Positions 11,824-24,072 of a stretch of 64,000 nucleotides of DNA are shown here, piece after piece. Each line of letters opens with the position of its first letter. Positions within the stretch are counted from its first letter, which is position 1. Where the stretch lies: contig WGOE01000006.1 of NCBI GenBank assembly GCA_016124195.1, forward strand, positions 434,001 to 498,000, given 5' to 3'. The stretch comes from a bacterium (GTDB lineage: Bacteria; Pseudomonadota; Alphaproteobacteria; Rhodobacterales; Rhodobacteraceae). The notes below the pieces were generated by a model, which saw nothing but the letters and a program-made list of their open reading frames with translations, was not told the DNA's origin and searched no databases. The translations under genes were made by a program, and so were the position numbers.

Positions 11824-12145
11824 GCCGCTACCTCTCAAATTGCTGCCAAGGGCCCGGATCGGGTCCGGTCGGACCATGATTCTGACCCTCGGCTTGGATC
11901 GGTGTGCCTGAGTTTCGCCCTGATATGCGATAGCGTCCACCTGACAGGCTATGTCAAGGCCGATATGGGCATGGATGCGCCAAGGGTCGAGACCGGAGCC
12001 GCCGATCCGCCAGAACTGATCCGCGACGCGCCGTGCGCGAGGCCGATCCACGAAGGTCTGTCCAAGACGGCCGATCCACGACCGCCTGTCTACGAAGGGC
12101 CATCCGCGACGGGCCATTGGCACCGGGCGCGCGGCGCTGGCGCGC

Positions 12146-13042
12146 TTACCCCGCCTCTTCTTGCCAATGATCCAGACAGCGGCGGATGTTTTGCGCGTGC
12201 ACCGCCTCGTAGGGCGCGAAATAGATCAGCGTGCCAAGCGCCACATCGGCCGCGATCACCTCGGCAAAGGGCCGGTGCGCCGCGACGGGCGCGGCCTGCA
12301 GCCCCAGCAGCCAGCGTATATAGCGTTGGGTCGCGCGCAGGATCTCGGCCGGATAGCCGCCGGTGGCGATGACGCCCGCATCGCCATGGTTGGGCAGGAC
12401 ATGGCGCGGCTCCAGCGCCGCCAGCCGGTCGAGATCCTCCAGATGCAGGGCCAGATCGGCCGGGGCGCCGACATAGGTGACGCAATCCTCGACTGTGTCG
12501 CCGGCCAGAAGGATGCCTTCGTCGGCGAGCCACAGGACCGTGGCATCGTCGGAATGGATATTGGCCTCGATGAGCCGCACCTGCCGTGTACCGACGGTCA
12601 GGGTCATCTCGCCCTCAAAGGTGCGGTCGGGCAGGATCAGGGGCGCAATCGCGGGCTTGCCGTGAAAGCTGGCGTCTTCGATGCCGGACTTGTGGTCGCG
12701 CAGATGCGCCAGGGTCCTCGAATTGGCAATGATCGGGCAGTCGGCGAAAACCTCCGTCCCCGCCACATGGTCAAGATGCCAGTGCGACAGCACAACCGTG
12801 ATCCGGCTGATGCCCCGCGCGGTCAGCTCGGCCCGGATCGCCCTGGCATGTTCGATCGAGACATGCGTGTCGTAGACCAGCGCCTCGGTCCCGCCGAGGA
12901 TGGCATAAGAGGCGATGCCGAGCGAGATGGCGCCGTCATCGACCCAGTTGTCGAAGGGCAGGAAGCGGTGGCCGGGGATGCGGCCATCGTAAAAGGCAAG
13001 GATGCCGGGGAAGGGTTCGAGGATGCGCAGATCTTGTGTCAT
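12146..13042 (-). CDS. MBL-fold metallo-hydrolase
   Basis: [24 protein letters not shown]...[13 protein letters not shown] motif; HVLPNHGD. Confidence 0.88.
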   Translation of the reverse strand: MTQDLRILEPFPGILAFYDGRIPGHRFLPFDNWVDDGAISLGIASYAILGGTEALVYDTHVSIEHARAIRAELTARGISRITVVLSHWHLDHVAGTEVFADCPIIANSRTLAHLRDHKSGIEDASFHGKPAIAPLILPDRTFEGEMTLTVGTRQVRLIEANIHSDDATVLWLADEGILLAGDTVEDCVTYVGAPADLALHLEDLDRLAALEPRHVLPNHGDAGVIATGGYPAEILRATQRYIRWLLGLQAAPVAAHRPFAEVIAADVALGTLIYFAPYEAVHAQNIRRCLDHWQEEAG

Positions 13043-13118
13043 GCCGGCAAAGGTGGCGCGCACCCCCCGGCGGGTCAAGCAATTTGCCAGCGCGGCCGGC
13101 GCCTGCTAGGCCTTGGCC

Positions 13119-14123
13119 ATGCGCGCAACCCTGGTCCTGACGGTCAAGAACGAGGCGGCCTTCCTGCTGGAATGGCTCGCCCATCACCGCGCCTGCGGCT
13201 TCACCGATGTGCTGGCCTTTTCCAACGACTGCAGCGACGGCACCGCCGAAATGCTGGACCGGCTGGCCGAACTGGGCCGGGTCAAGCATATCCGCAACGA
13301 CGGCCCGCATGAGGAAGGGCCGCAGTGGGCGGCGCTCAAGCAGGCCGACCGGCATGATCTGGTGCGGCAGGCCGATTGGGTTCTGTTCGCCGACATCGAC
13401 GAATTCGTGAACATCCATGTCGGCGCAAGGCGCCTGCCTGATCTGCTGGGCGCTCTGCCCGAGGCCGATGCCATAACCCTGACCTGGCGCCTGTTCGGCA
13501 ATGCCGGCGTGGTGGCCTTTGCCGACCGCCCGGTGACAGAGAGCTTCACCCGCGCGGCGCCTGCCACCCTGGGCTGGCCCTGGCGCGCGCAGATGTTCAA
13601 GACGCTGCACCGCCCCGCGCAGTTCCGCAAGCTGGGCGTGCATCGCCCGAAAAGCCCGGCTCCGGGCAGCCAGGCGCGCTGGTTCGACGGGTCGGGCCGC
13701 GAGATGGCGCCGGGCCAGCGGATCTTTTCCGACTACCGGCAGGACAACTACCGCCTTGTCCAGTTGAACCACTATGCGCTGGGCGCGATGGAAAGCTACC
13801 TGGTCAAATGCGACCGGGGCCGGGCCAACCGCGAGGCCTCGGCCTTCGACATGGGCTATTGGATCGAGCGCAACCTCTGCGAGATCGAGGACCGCTCGAT
13901 CGCGGCGCTCGACATCAGCCCATATCTGGCCGAGTTGCACGCCGATTCCGTGCTGGGCGCGCTGCACCGGCAGGGCGTGGCCTGGCGCAAGGCGCGCTTT
14001 GCCACGCTGATGCGGCAGGAGCCGTGGCGCGGCCTGTTCGGGCGCCTGATGATGGCCGGCTCCAGCCGCGCCCTTGGCCCGGCCGAGGCCGCCCTGATCC
14101 AGCAGCACCGCCTGCAAGACTGA
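13119..14123 (+). CDS. Glycosyltransferase family 2 protein
   Basis: MRATLVLTVKNEAAFLLEWLAHHRACGFTDVLAFSNDCSDGTAEML; FADIDEFVNI. Confidence 0.82.
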   Translation: MRATLVLTVKNEAAFLLEWLAHHRACGFTDVLAFSNDCSDGTAEMLDRLAELGRVKHIRNDGPHEEGPQWAALKQADRHDLVRQADWVLFADIDEFVNIHVGARRLPDLLGALPEADAITLTWRLFGNAGVVAFADRPVTESFTRAAPATLGWPWRAQMFKTLHRPAQFRKLGVHRPKSPAPGSQARWFDGSGREMAPGQRIFSDYRQDNYRLVQLNHYALGAMESYLVKCDRGRANREASAFDMGYWIERNLCEIEDRSIAALDISPYLAELHADSVLGALHRQGVAWRKARFATLMRQEPWRGLFGRLMMAGSSRALGPAEAALIQQHRLQD

Positions 14124-14329
14124 CCGGGCCGCCCGATTCGAGGCCACGGAGCTGCAAAAAGAGCACCGCGGTCAGAAACGATCCCGCCCGATTATCCCCC
14201 GGATTGCGTCAATTTTTAGAGGTTCTCGCCTTGAATCGGACCGGATTGCGGCGATACTGTGACGTGGGGGTAAAATGGGTGGCGCGGGTGAAGCCCGGCC
14301 TTTGGCATGACCAGAACGGGCGCATCGCG

Positions 14330-15271
14330 ATGACGGACCTCGACAGCAACATCATGCTGGACGCTTCTGCCGCCAAGGACCGCGACGCTTGGCTGGACCT
14401 GATGGGCGAAATCGGCGAAGAGGCGGGCTATTTCCGCAAGATCGGCGCGGCCCATCACGCGCTCTTCCTCGACAATTCCCCGACCCTGCTGGTCAGTTTC
14501 GACAGCGTGGACGGCGCGCGCGGCAGGCCCAAACAATTGCCCAGCGGGGTGGAACTGGCCGATGAATGCGACTGGTCGCAGCTTTGCATCTTGTCCGAGG
14601 GCGATCTCTGGTTTCGCGACCCCGCGGTCCATGTCTGGTTTGACAACCTCATCGACGAGGGTTTCTTCGAAAATTACGACCGCGTCCTGTTTTACGGCGC
14701 GGGGCCTGCGGGCTATGCGGCGGCGGCGTTTTCGGTGACCTCGCCGGGGGCGCGGGTGCTGTTGCTGAACCCGGTGGCCACGCTCAAGCCGGCCATCGCC
14801 GGGTGGGATACGCGCTATCGCAGCGACCGCCGGCTCGATTTCACCTCGCGCTACGGCTATGCGCCAGACATGGTCGAAGGCGCCCAGACGGTCAGCGTGG
14901 TGCATGATCCGGCCTCGACGCTTGATGCCATGCACGCGGCCCTGTTTCGCGGCCCGCATGTGCGGGGCCTGGCCGCCCGCCGCGCCGGCCCCGATCTCGA
15001 GGCGGTCTTCACCCGGATCGGCATCCTCAACCACCTCATCTGCGCCGCGATGGAGGGCAAGCTGACCGAGGCCCGCTTTGGCGCGCTGTGGCGCAACCGG
15101 CGCGACGACGTGCCCTATCTGCGCGCCTTGCAGATCGCTGCCGCCCCGCGTCCGGCGCGCGAGGTGATGCTGTGCCGCAATGTCGCCGTGCGGCTCCGGC
15201 ACAACAAGTTCAAGAAGCGTCTGGCCGAACTGACCGGAAAGACCGCGCAGCCGCCGGCCGACAAGGGCTGA
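14330..15271 (+). CDS. Conserved hypothetical protein
   Basis: MTDLDSNIMLDASAAKDRDAWLDLMGEIGEEAGYFRKIGAAHHALFLDNSPTLLVSFDS; intact ORF; lacks the cysteine motifs of APS/PAPS reductases. Confidence 0.75.
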   Translation: MTDLDSNIMLDASAAKDRDAWLDLMGEIGEEAGYFRKIGAAHHALFLDNSPTLLVSFDSVDGARGRPKQLPSGVELADECDWSQLCILSEGDLWFRDPAVHVWFDNLIDEGFFENYDRVLFYGAGPAGYAAAAFSVTSPGARVLLLNPVATLKPAIAGWDTRYRSDRRLDFTSRYGYAPDMVEGAQTVSVVHDPASTLDAMHAALFRGPHVRGLAARRAGPDLEAVFTRIGILNHLICAAMEGKLTEARFGALWRNRRDDVPYLRALQIAAAPRPAREVMLCRNVAVRLRHNKFKKRLAELTGKTAQPPADKG

Positions 15272-15285
15272 GGCGCCAGCGCGGC

Positions 15286-15696
15286 TCAGTCGCCCAAGGC
15301 CATGTTCTCCAACTCCAGGGCCCTGGCCGCGGTGACGCGGGCGCGGCAGTCATAGATCATCATCGGCTCGGCCGAGCCGCCATGCGCGGTCCAGGCCTCG
15401 GCATCGCAGGTCTGGTCGCGGTAGGTGATCCAGGCCCGCTGCCCGGCGCGCAGCGCGGCCTCGGCGCCCTGGTCGCTGGCATCAAGATACTTGTCGGTCT
15501 GCTTCATCACGTCGATCGCCGCCTTGTAGGCGTCGTTCAGCCTCGCGTCGGCCGCCTTCCAGTCCTTTTCGGCGCAAAAGGTCATCTCGACCTGGGCCTC
15601 GGCTTTCGAACAATCGACATCCTGGGCCGCCGCCATGCGGGGCAGGGCGGCCAGGGCCAGGGCAAGCGCCAGGGCAGAGCAGGCAAATCGGGTCAT
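15286..15696 (-). CDS. LprI/DUF1311-like periplasmic protein
   Basis: MTRFACSALALALALAALPRMAAAQDVDCSKAEAQVEMTFCAEKDWKAADARLNDAYKAA; signal peptide plus DxxLNxxYK-type pattern. Confidence 0.8.
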   Translation of the reverse strand: MTRFACSALALALALAALPRMAAAQDVDCSKAEAQVEMTFCAEKDWKAADARLNDAYKAAIDVMKQTDKYLDASDQGAEAALRAGQRAWITYRDQTCDAEAWTAHGGSAEPMMIYDCRARVTAARALELENMALGD

Positions 15697-15848
15697 TTCG
15701 GGTCTCCTGTGACGGCCCGAGCCTAGCGCAGGATGCGCCGCGGCAGAACCCGGCAAAGCCCAAGAATTTTCGGCAAAGCCGGGGCAAGGGGCCGCGCCGC
15801 GCCGCAATGGCACTGGAATTTCACGCCTCCTTGCGCTAGGGGCAGGGC

Positions 15849-16889
15849 ATGAGCCAGACCCTGACCCTCCGCCGCCCCGATGACATGCACCTGCACCTGC
15901 GCGATGGCGCGATGCTGGCCGCCGTCGCCCCGGAAAGTGCCCGCGATTTCGCCCGCGCCATCATCATGCCGAACCTTGTGCCGCCGGTCGCGACCGGGGC
16001 GGAGGCCGCGGCCTACCGCGCCCGCATCCTCGCGGCCCTGCCCGAGGACGCGGCTTTCGAACCCCTGATGACGCTTTACCTGACCGAGGCGACCGACCCC
16101 GCCGATGTCGCCGCGGCCGCGGCTTCGGGCCTCGTCAAGGCAGTCAAGCTCTATCCGGCGGGCGCCACGACCAATTCGCACGGCGGGGTGCGCGATCTGA
16201 CCAAGGTGCGCGCTGTCCTTGAAAAGATGGCCGAGATCGGCCTGCCGCTCTGCACCCATGGCGAGGTGACGACGCCCGAGGTCGATATCTTCGACCGCGA
16301 GGCGGTCTTCATCGACACCGTCCTTGACCCCTTGCGCCGCAGCCTGCCCGACCTGCGCATCGTGATGGAACATATCACGACCGAAGAAGGCGTGGCCTAT
16401 GCGGCCGAGGCCAAGAACCTCGCCGCCACCATCACCACCCATCATCTGATCCTGAACCGCAACCACCTTTTGGTGGGCGGGATCAGGCCGCATTACTACT
16501 GCCTGCCGGTGGCCAAGCGCGAAAAGCACCGTCTGGCGCTGCGCCGCGCCGTCACCTCGGGCAATCCGCGCTACTTTCTGGGCACCGACAGCGCACCGCA
16601 TGTCGATGCGCTCAAGGAACATGCCTGCGGCTGCGCCGGCTGCTTCACCGCCACCAACACCATGCCGCTTCTGGCCCACGTCTTTGAAGAAGAGGGCGCG
16701 CTTGACCGGCTGGAGGCCTTCACCAGCCTGAACGGCGCCGCCTTCTACGGCCTGCCGCCCAACTCTGCCCGCCTGACCCTGGTCAAATCCGCCGAACCCA
16801 CCGCCTTCCCCGACAAGATCACCTCGGGCGCGGGTCCCGTCACCGTCTTCAACCCTGGCTTCCCCGTCCACTGGCGCGTCGCAAGCTGA
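15849..16889 (+). CDS. pyrC: Dihydroorotase
   Basis: [56 protein letters not shown]. Confidence 0.95.
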   Translation: MSQTLTLRRPDDMHLHLRDGAMLAAVAPESARDFARAIIMPNLVPPVATGAEAAAYRARILAALPEDAAFEPLMTLYLTEATDPADVAAAAASGLVKAVKLYPAGATTNSHGGVRDLTKVRAVLEKMAEIGLPLCTHGEVTTPEVDIFDREAVFIDTVLDPLRRSLPDLRIVMEHITTEEGVAYAAEAKNLAATITTHHLILNRNHLLVGGIRPHYYCLPVAKREKHRLALRRAVTSGNPRYFLGTDSAPHVDALKEHACGCAGCFTATNTMPLLAHVFEEEGALDRLEAFTSLNGAAFYGLPPNSARLTLVKSAEPTAFPDKITSGAGPVTVFNPGFPVHWRVAS

Positions 16890-16975
16890 TTTCATCCAGG
16901 CGAAAATACCTCCCGCCGGAGGCTCCCTCGGCCGCTGCCGAACGCTCCGCGGGGAGTATTTCAACCTGGATGAAA
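16890..16975. repeat. Dispersed intergenic repeat, head-to-head pair
   Basis: TTTCATCCAGGCGAAAATACCTCCC ... GGGGAGTATTTCAACCTGGATGAAA: arms are near reverse complements. Confidence 0.8.
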
Positions 16976-16989
16976 CGAAAAGAGAGAGC

Positions 16990-17667
16990 ATGATCCCCGC
17001 ATCCTTCCCCCCCAAAGACGAGATCGCCCGCCTGACTGCCCGTGCGCTGCTGGAGATCAAGGCGGTGCATTTCAACGCCGATACCCCCTTCACCCTGGCC
17101 TCGGGCCTGCCGAGCCCGACCTATATCGACTGCCGCAAGCTGATCTCCTATCCGCGCATCCGCTCGGTCCTGATGGATTTCCTTTGCGTGACAGTCATGC
17201 GTGACGCGGGGCTCGAGGCGTTCGACAACATAGCCGGCGGCGAGACGGCGGGCATTCCCTTCGCGGCGCTGGTCGCCGAACGGCTAGCCCTGCCGATGAC
17301 CTACGTGCGCAAGAAGCCCAAGGGCTATGGTCGCAACGCGAGGATCGAGGGCGCGATGACCGAGGGCCAGCGTGTGCTGCTGGTCGAGGATCTGACGACG
17401 GACGGTGGATCGAAACTCTCCTTCGTCGATGCGATCCGTGAGACGGGCGCAAGTTGCGCCCATACCGCCGTGATCTTCTACTACGGCATCTTCCCCGAGA
17501 CGCCGGCCCGGCTGGCCGATCATGGCGTGGCGCTGCATCACCTTTGCACCTGGTGGGATGTGCTGGCCGAGGCGCGCGCGCAGGGCGCCTTCGATGCGGC
17601 GACCCTGACCGAGGTCGAGGCCTTCCTGCGCGACCCGCGCGCCTGGCAGGCGGCCCGGGCCAGATAA
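16990..17667 (+). CDS. pyrE: Orotate phosphoribosyltransferase
   Basis: [44 protein letters not shown]-binding motif. Confidence 0.95.
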   Translation: MIPASFPPKDEIARLTARALLEIKAVHFNADTPFTLASGLPSPTYIDCRKLISYPRIRSVLMDFLCVTVMRDAGLEAFDNIAGGETAGIPFAALVAERLALPMTYVRKKPKGYGRNARIEGAMTEGQRVLLVEDLTTDGGSKLSFVDAIRETGASCAHTAVIFYYGIFPETPARLADHGVALHHLCTWWDVLAEARAQGAFDAATLTEVEAFLRDPRAWQAARAR

Positions 17668-17694
17668 CCCCGGTCACGGCCCCGCGCCCGGCCG

Positions 17695-17717
17695 AAGGGG
17701 GGCTGTCCGCCCCCCTT
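17695..17717. terminator. Hairpin downstream of pyrE (possible terminator or part of dispersed repeat)
   Basis: AAGGGGGGC-TGTCC-GCCCCCCTT, perfect 9-bp stem, followed by CCCCGCGAGTATTTTCGC. Confidence 0.6.
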
Positions 17718-17971
17718 CACCCCCCGCGAGTATTTTCGCAAAGAGCAAGGGAAAAACGGGGGACAGGCCTGTGGGTGCTTTGTGAACAACTTCCCGACGG
17801 AATCGCGGCTTTGGGGTTTGCTCTGCCCATTCGACCCCAGATATGGTAGGGTAACGCCGGGCCGCGAGTCCCTCTCAGGCTTTGGGCCCGACTTATCCAC
17901 CGACTTGTTCCGGCTTGCCCCCTGGCAGATCCGGCGGCTATGTCGGGGCAACAAGAAAATTGGGGGCGAGC

Positions 17972-20261
<2,290 letters not shown>

Positions 20262-20265
20262 ACCC

Positions 20266-20320
20266 TTTCATCTGTTCGGAAATATCCCGGGGTCCGGGGC
20301 AGAGCCCCGAAGGCCCGCCC
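20266..20320. repeat. Dispersed intergenic repeat copy between convergent SDR and infC
   Basis: TTTCATCTGTTCGGAAATATCCC then CGGGGTCCGGGGCAGAGCCCCG hairpin; 22/23 identical to the reverse complement of 37540-37562. Confidence 0.8.
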
Positions 20321-20336
20321 CCGACCTTCCAGCCGC

Positions 20337-20876
20337 TTACTTCGGCCCGATCATCATCACCATCTGGCGGCCTTCCAGCTTCGGCATGGATTCGACCTTG
20401 CCATTGTCGCCCACATCGGCGGCGACGCGCTGCAGCAGGGCCAGACCCAGCTCCTGGTGCGCCATCTCGCGGCCTCGAAAGCGCAGCGTGACCTTGACCT
20501 TGTCGCCCTCGTCGAGGAACTTCAGGACCGAGCGCATCTTCACGTCATAATCATTCGTGTCGGTGCCGGGGCGGAACTTGATTTCCTTGATCTCGATGAT
20601 GTGCTGCTTCTTGCGGGCCTCGGCCTCGCGTTTCTGCTGCTCATACTTGTATTTGCCGAAGTCCATGATCTTGCAGACCGGCGGCTCGGCGGTCGGCGAG
20701 ATTTCCACCAGATCGAGACCCGCTTCCTCGGCCATGGCCATCGCACGGGCGGGTGTCACCACGCCCACATTCTCCCCATCGGCGCCGATCAGCCGGATTT
20801 CAGGAGAGCGAATGCGGTCATTGATACGCGGGCCGGTTTCGCGTTGCGGCGGAGCGTTGTGAGGGCGACGTGCTAT
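20337..20876 (-). CDS. infC: Translation initiation factor IF-3, predicted AUA start
   Basis: Extending the 20768 ORF upstream gives (I/M)[41 protein letters not shown], a typical IF-3 N-terminus. ATA codon at 20874-20876, AAAGGA at 20885-20890 (8-nt spacing), in-frame TAA just upstream. Confidence 0.92.
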   Translation of the reverse strand: MARRPHNAPPQRETGPRINDRIRSPEIRLIGADGENVGVVTPARAMAMAEEAGLDLVEISPTAEPPVCKIMDFGKYKYEQQKREAEARKKQHIIEIKEIKFRPGTDTNDYDVKMRSVLKFLDEGDKVKVTLRFRGREMAHQELGLALLQRVAADVGDNGKVESMPKLEGRQMVMMIGPK

Positions 20877-21053
20877 GGTGGTGGTCCTTTATCCGGTTGT
20901 GTTCGCGCGCAAGATAATCCTCTATCGCGCCGGCTTCAACCCGATTGGAGGCCCGGGCCGGTTTTGCCGTCAAATGGTGCGGGGCTATCATTCGGCCAAG
21001 TGATCTGTCATATGCACGCCACAAAGTTAACCGTCGCTGGATGGAGATCCGAC

Positions 21054-21575
21054 ATGAACAGAAACGTGATCATCGCGGTGATCATCGCGCTCGCCGCCGC
21101 AGGCTATTACGAGTTCAAGTACAAGCCCGCGCAGATGGAAAAGGCGGCCGAGGCGCAGAAGGCGGCGGATGACGCTGCCGCCGCTGCGGCCAAGAAGGCG
21201 GCCGATGATGCCGCTGCCGCTGCGAAAAAGGCCACCGACGATGCCGCCGCCGCGACCCAGAAGGCCGCCGACGACGCCGCTGCCGCTGCCAAGGCCGCCG
21301 CCGATGCCGCTGCCGCCGCCGCCAAGAAGGCCGCCGATGATGCGACCGCCGCCGCCGGCAACGCGGCCAACAGCGCCAGCACCGCCATGTCCGATGCGAT
21401 GACCGCGCTCGACCCGGCCAATTTCGATGCGGCCAAGCTGACCGCCATGGTCGAAGCCTCCGGCCTCGACGATGCGACCAAGGGCGCGCTCAAAACCGCC
21501 ATCGCCAATGCCGCCACCGACCCGACAAAGGTCGCCGACGCGGTGGCCCAGGTCAAGAAAGCGCTTGGCATGTAA
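21054..21575 (+). CDS. Single-TM protein with Ala/Lys/Asp repeats
   Basis: MNRNVIIAVIIALAAAGYYEFKYKPAQMEKAAEAQKAADDAAAAAAKKAADDAAAAAKKATDDAAAATQKAADD...; non-repetitive C-terminal 50 aa. Confidence 0.75.
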   Translation: MNRNVIIAVIIALAAAGYYEFKYKPAQMEKAAEAQKAADDAAAAAAKKAADDAAAAAKKATDDAAAATQKAADDAAAAAKAAADAAAAAAKKAADDATAAAGNAANSASTAMSDAMTALDPANFDAAKLTAMVEASGLDDATKGALKTAIANAATDPTKVADAVAQVKKALGM

Positions 21576-21748
21576 GATCCCGGCGCCGGCCGCAAGGATG
21601 GTTCGCAGGGCCGCATTTGCGCGCGCCTCTTGCGGTCCGCCCGCGGCCGGCCCCGCGCCGGCAAGGCGGCGCCTGGCATCGGCCGGACAAGGTCCTGCCA
21701 GGTCGCCACTCCCGGCACATGACCCCGAGGACAAAGCCCCCGCGTCCC

Positions 21749-22723
21749 ATGCCCGCCATCGTCCTGCACCTGCCCGAACACCCGGCCCCCGAGGCGCTGT
21801 CCGGCCGCCACATGCGGCTTTACCGGGTGATCCGCGACATGGCGCGCAAATCGGGCATCCCCCTGCAGATCCGCCCCCGCGCCGCCGACCTGACCCCCTC
21901 GACCCGCCAGCCGCCCGACGACCGCTTCGCCGACGGCAACCTGCACATCATCGACGACCGTTCGGTCCAGGCGCCCGGCGTGCTCAACGCGGCCGTGGCC
22001 TATTTCTGGGAGTTCTGGCATCTCGATCCGGTTGGCACCAAGGCCCTCTCCTCGATCGGCGCGCAAAGCTACGATCCCGCGTCAATGCCTTACGCCCGGG
22101 CCGAACGCTTCTTTGCGCATCAGCGCGCAAGGCTTGTCACCCCCCGCCTGTCGAAATACGGCCAGAAGGCCGAGGTCACCGCCCTGCCGCAGGGGGCGCT
22201 GGCGGTCTTCCTGCAAGGCGAATTTCCGATCCGGCAGGGCGTGACCCGCTTCGACGATCTGGCCATGCTGCGCGCGGTGCAGGCCTGGGACGGCGACTGG
22301 CCCATCCTCGTCAAGCCGCATCCGCTGGTGAAAAACCCCTTCACCCTGGCAGAACTGGCCGTGGCCGTTCACGGCGATGACCGCATCACGCTGACCGATG
22401 CCAATGTGCACGACATGCTGGATGCCTGCGCGGCCACAGTCTCGATCAACTCGACCGTGGCGCTTGAAGGCTTCTTGCACCGCAAGCCCGCCGTTCTCTT
22501 CGGCCAGTGCGATTTTCACCATCTGGCGGGCCGCGTCATGGAGCCTGAAGATTTCGCTCCGGTTCTTGCCGGCCAACTGTGCCGGCGCGGCGGCTATGCC
22601 CAGTATCTCGCCTGGTATTTCCTGCGCCACTGCCTGCGTCTGGGCGCCCCCGGGCTGGAGGCCGCGATCTGGCAGCGCTTTGCCGCCGCAGGCTTTCCCA
22701 AGCAAAAGTTTCTGAACGCCTGA
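21749..22723 (+). CDS. Capsular polysaccharide synthesis (KpsC/KpsS-like) family protein
   Basis: PILVKPHPLVKNPFTLAELAV...DMLDACAATVSINSTVALEGFLHRKPAVLFG. Confidence 0.72.
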   Translation: MPAIVLHLPEHPAPEALSGRHMRLYRVIRDMARKSGIPLQIRPRAADLTPSTRQPPDDRFADGNLHIIDDRSVQAPGVLNAAVAYFWEFWHLDPVGTKALSSIGAQSYDPASMPYARAERFFAHQRARLVTPRLSKYGQKAEVTALPQGALAVFLQGEFPIRQGVTRFDDLAMLRAVQAWDGDWPILVKPHPLVKNPFTLAELAVAVHGDDRITLTDANVHDMLDACAATVSINSTVALEGFLHRKPAVLFGQCDFHHLAGRVMEPEDFAPVLAGQLCRRGGYAQYLAWYFLRHCLRLGAPGLEAAIWQRFAAAGFPKQKFLNA

Positions 22724-22783
22724 CCCAAGGCCCGACCCGCAGCGCAGCCGAAATTTTCGCAGAAAATTTGTCGCGAGGCCGCG

Positions 22784-23626
22784 TCAGATCCCGTCGCCGA
22801 CGAAGGCCTTTTCCACCACGAATTCCAGGGGCTCGGAATTGGCGCCCTCGTGCAGGCCGAATTTCTCCAGCACCGCCTTCACATCATGGTTGAACGCCAG
22901 CGAGCCGCAGACCATGGCGCGGTCGTGTTCGGGGTCCATCGGCGGCAGGCCCAGATCGGCAAAGACCTTGCCAGAGGTCAGGTTGTCGGTGATCCGCCCC
23001 ATCCACCGCGAAGGCTCGCGCGTGGTGGTCGGATAGTATTTCAGCTTGTCGCCCACCAGATCGCCGATCAGCGGATCGTCCTTCAGGCTTTCGACCAGCT
23101 TGCGGCCATATTCCAGTTCGGCCACCTCGCGGCAGGTGTGCATCATGATGACCGAGCCGTATTTGTCATAGGTCTCGGGCTCGCGCAGCAGGCTCGCGAA
23201 GGGGGCAAAGCCGGTGCCGGTCGCCAGAAACCACAGCCGGTTGCCGGGCAGCAGCGCGTCATGCACCAGCGTGCCCACCGGCTTCGGCCGCAGGATGATC
23301 TCGTCGCCCACCTTGATATGCTGCAGCCGCGAGGTCAGCGGGCCGTCCGGCACCTTGATCGAATAGAACTCCAGCTCGTCATCCCAGGCCGGCGAGGCGA
23401 TGGAATAGGCGCGCAGCAAGGGTTTGCCGTTGTCGCCCAAAAGCCCGATCATCACGAATTCGCCCGACCGGAAGCGCAAGGATTTCGGCCGTGTGACGCG
23501 GAAGGAAAACAGCCGGTCAGTCCAATGTGTGACCGCGGTCACGATCTGGGCGTCGGGCAGGTGAGGTTTGGCTGCGGCAGCAGGGGCGGCTTCGTTCATC
23601 ACGGTCGCTTCGGTCATGTATGTCAT
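22784..23626 (-). CDS. fpr: Ferredoxin--NADP reductase
   Basis: FRSGEFVMIGLLGDNGKPLLRAYSIASPAWDDELEFYSIKVPDGPLTSRLQHI; FLATGTGFAPFASLLREPE. Confidence 0.92.
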   Translation of the reverse strand: MTYMTEATVMNEAAPAAAAKPHLPDAQIVTAVTHWTDRLFSFRVTRPKSLRFRSGEFVMIGLLGDNGKPLLRAYSIASPAWDDELEFYSIKVPDGPLTSRLQHIKVGDEIILRPKPVGTLVHDALLPGNRLWFLATGTGFAPFASLLREPETYDKYGSVIMMHTCREVAELEYGRKLVESLKDDPLIGDLVGDKLKYYPTTTREPSRWMGRITDNLTSGKVFADLGLPPMDPEHDRAMVCGSLAFNHDVKAVLEKFGLHEGANSEPLEFVVEKAFVGDGI

Positions 23627-23667
23627 TCCACAGATATGTCGGGCGCGGGCAGAGGGAAAGCCCCCGT

Positions 23668-24072
23668 TCAGGCTTTCAGCCGCGACAGATAGTCATGCGC
23701 CTGCCAGTTGGCCCGGAACAGCCACTGCGGCTCGGGCTGGCGGGCGGCGATCTCGTCGGGGATTTCCACGCTGTCAAAGCCGACCCGGCGCGCCATGGCA
23801 TATTGATCGGCGATCACCGGCCCCAGTGCCCGCAACTCGCCCTTGTAGCCCGCCATCCTCAGCCGGCGCGCGATGGTAAAGGCGCGCCCGTCGCTGAACG
23901 AGGGAAAGCCAACCCGGATCAGCGTCAGGCCGGCGAGCCAGGGCAGAACCTCGGCCGGATCATCGGTATGCGCAAGATCGAGTGCGCCCTTGTGGCTGGC
24001 GATCTCGGCCAGCTTGACGGCGGCGGTCTCGGAAGCCTGGGCAAAGCCCCGGTCGGTGACGATGACACTCAT
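23668..24072 (-). CDS. DUF934-like protein in sulfate reduction cluster
   Basis: MSVIVTDRGFAQAS...LTLIRVGFPSFSDGRAFTIARRLRMAGYKGELRALGPVIADQYAMARRVGFDSVEI; overlaps cysH by 4 nt. Confidence 0.82.
   Translation of the reverse strand: MSVIVTDRGFAQASETAAVKLAEIASHKGALDLAHTDDPAEVLPWLAGLTLIRVGFPSFSDGRAFTIARRLRMAGYKGELRALGPVIADQYAMARRVGFDSVEIPDEIAARQPEPQWLFRANWQAHDYLSRLKA

Noticed and set aside
14330-15271. PAPS reductase annotation
   Set aside because: No CC/CxxC cluster motif or KTECG-type catalytic Cys.
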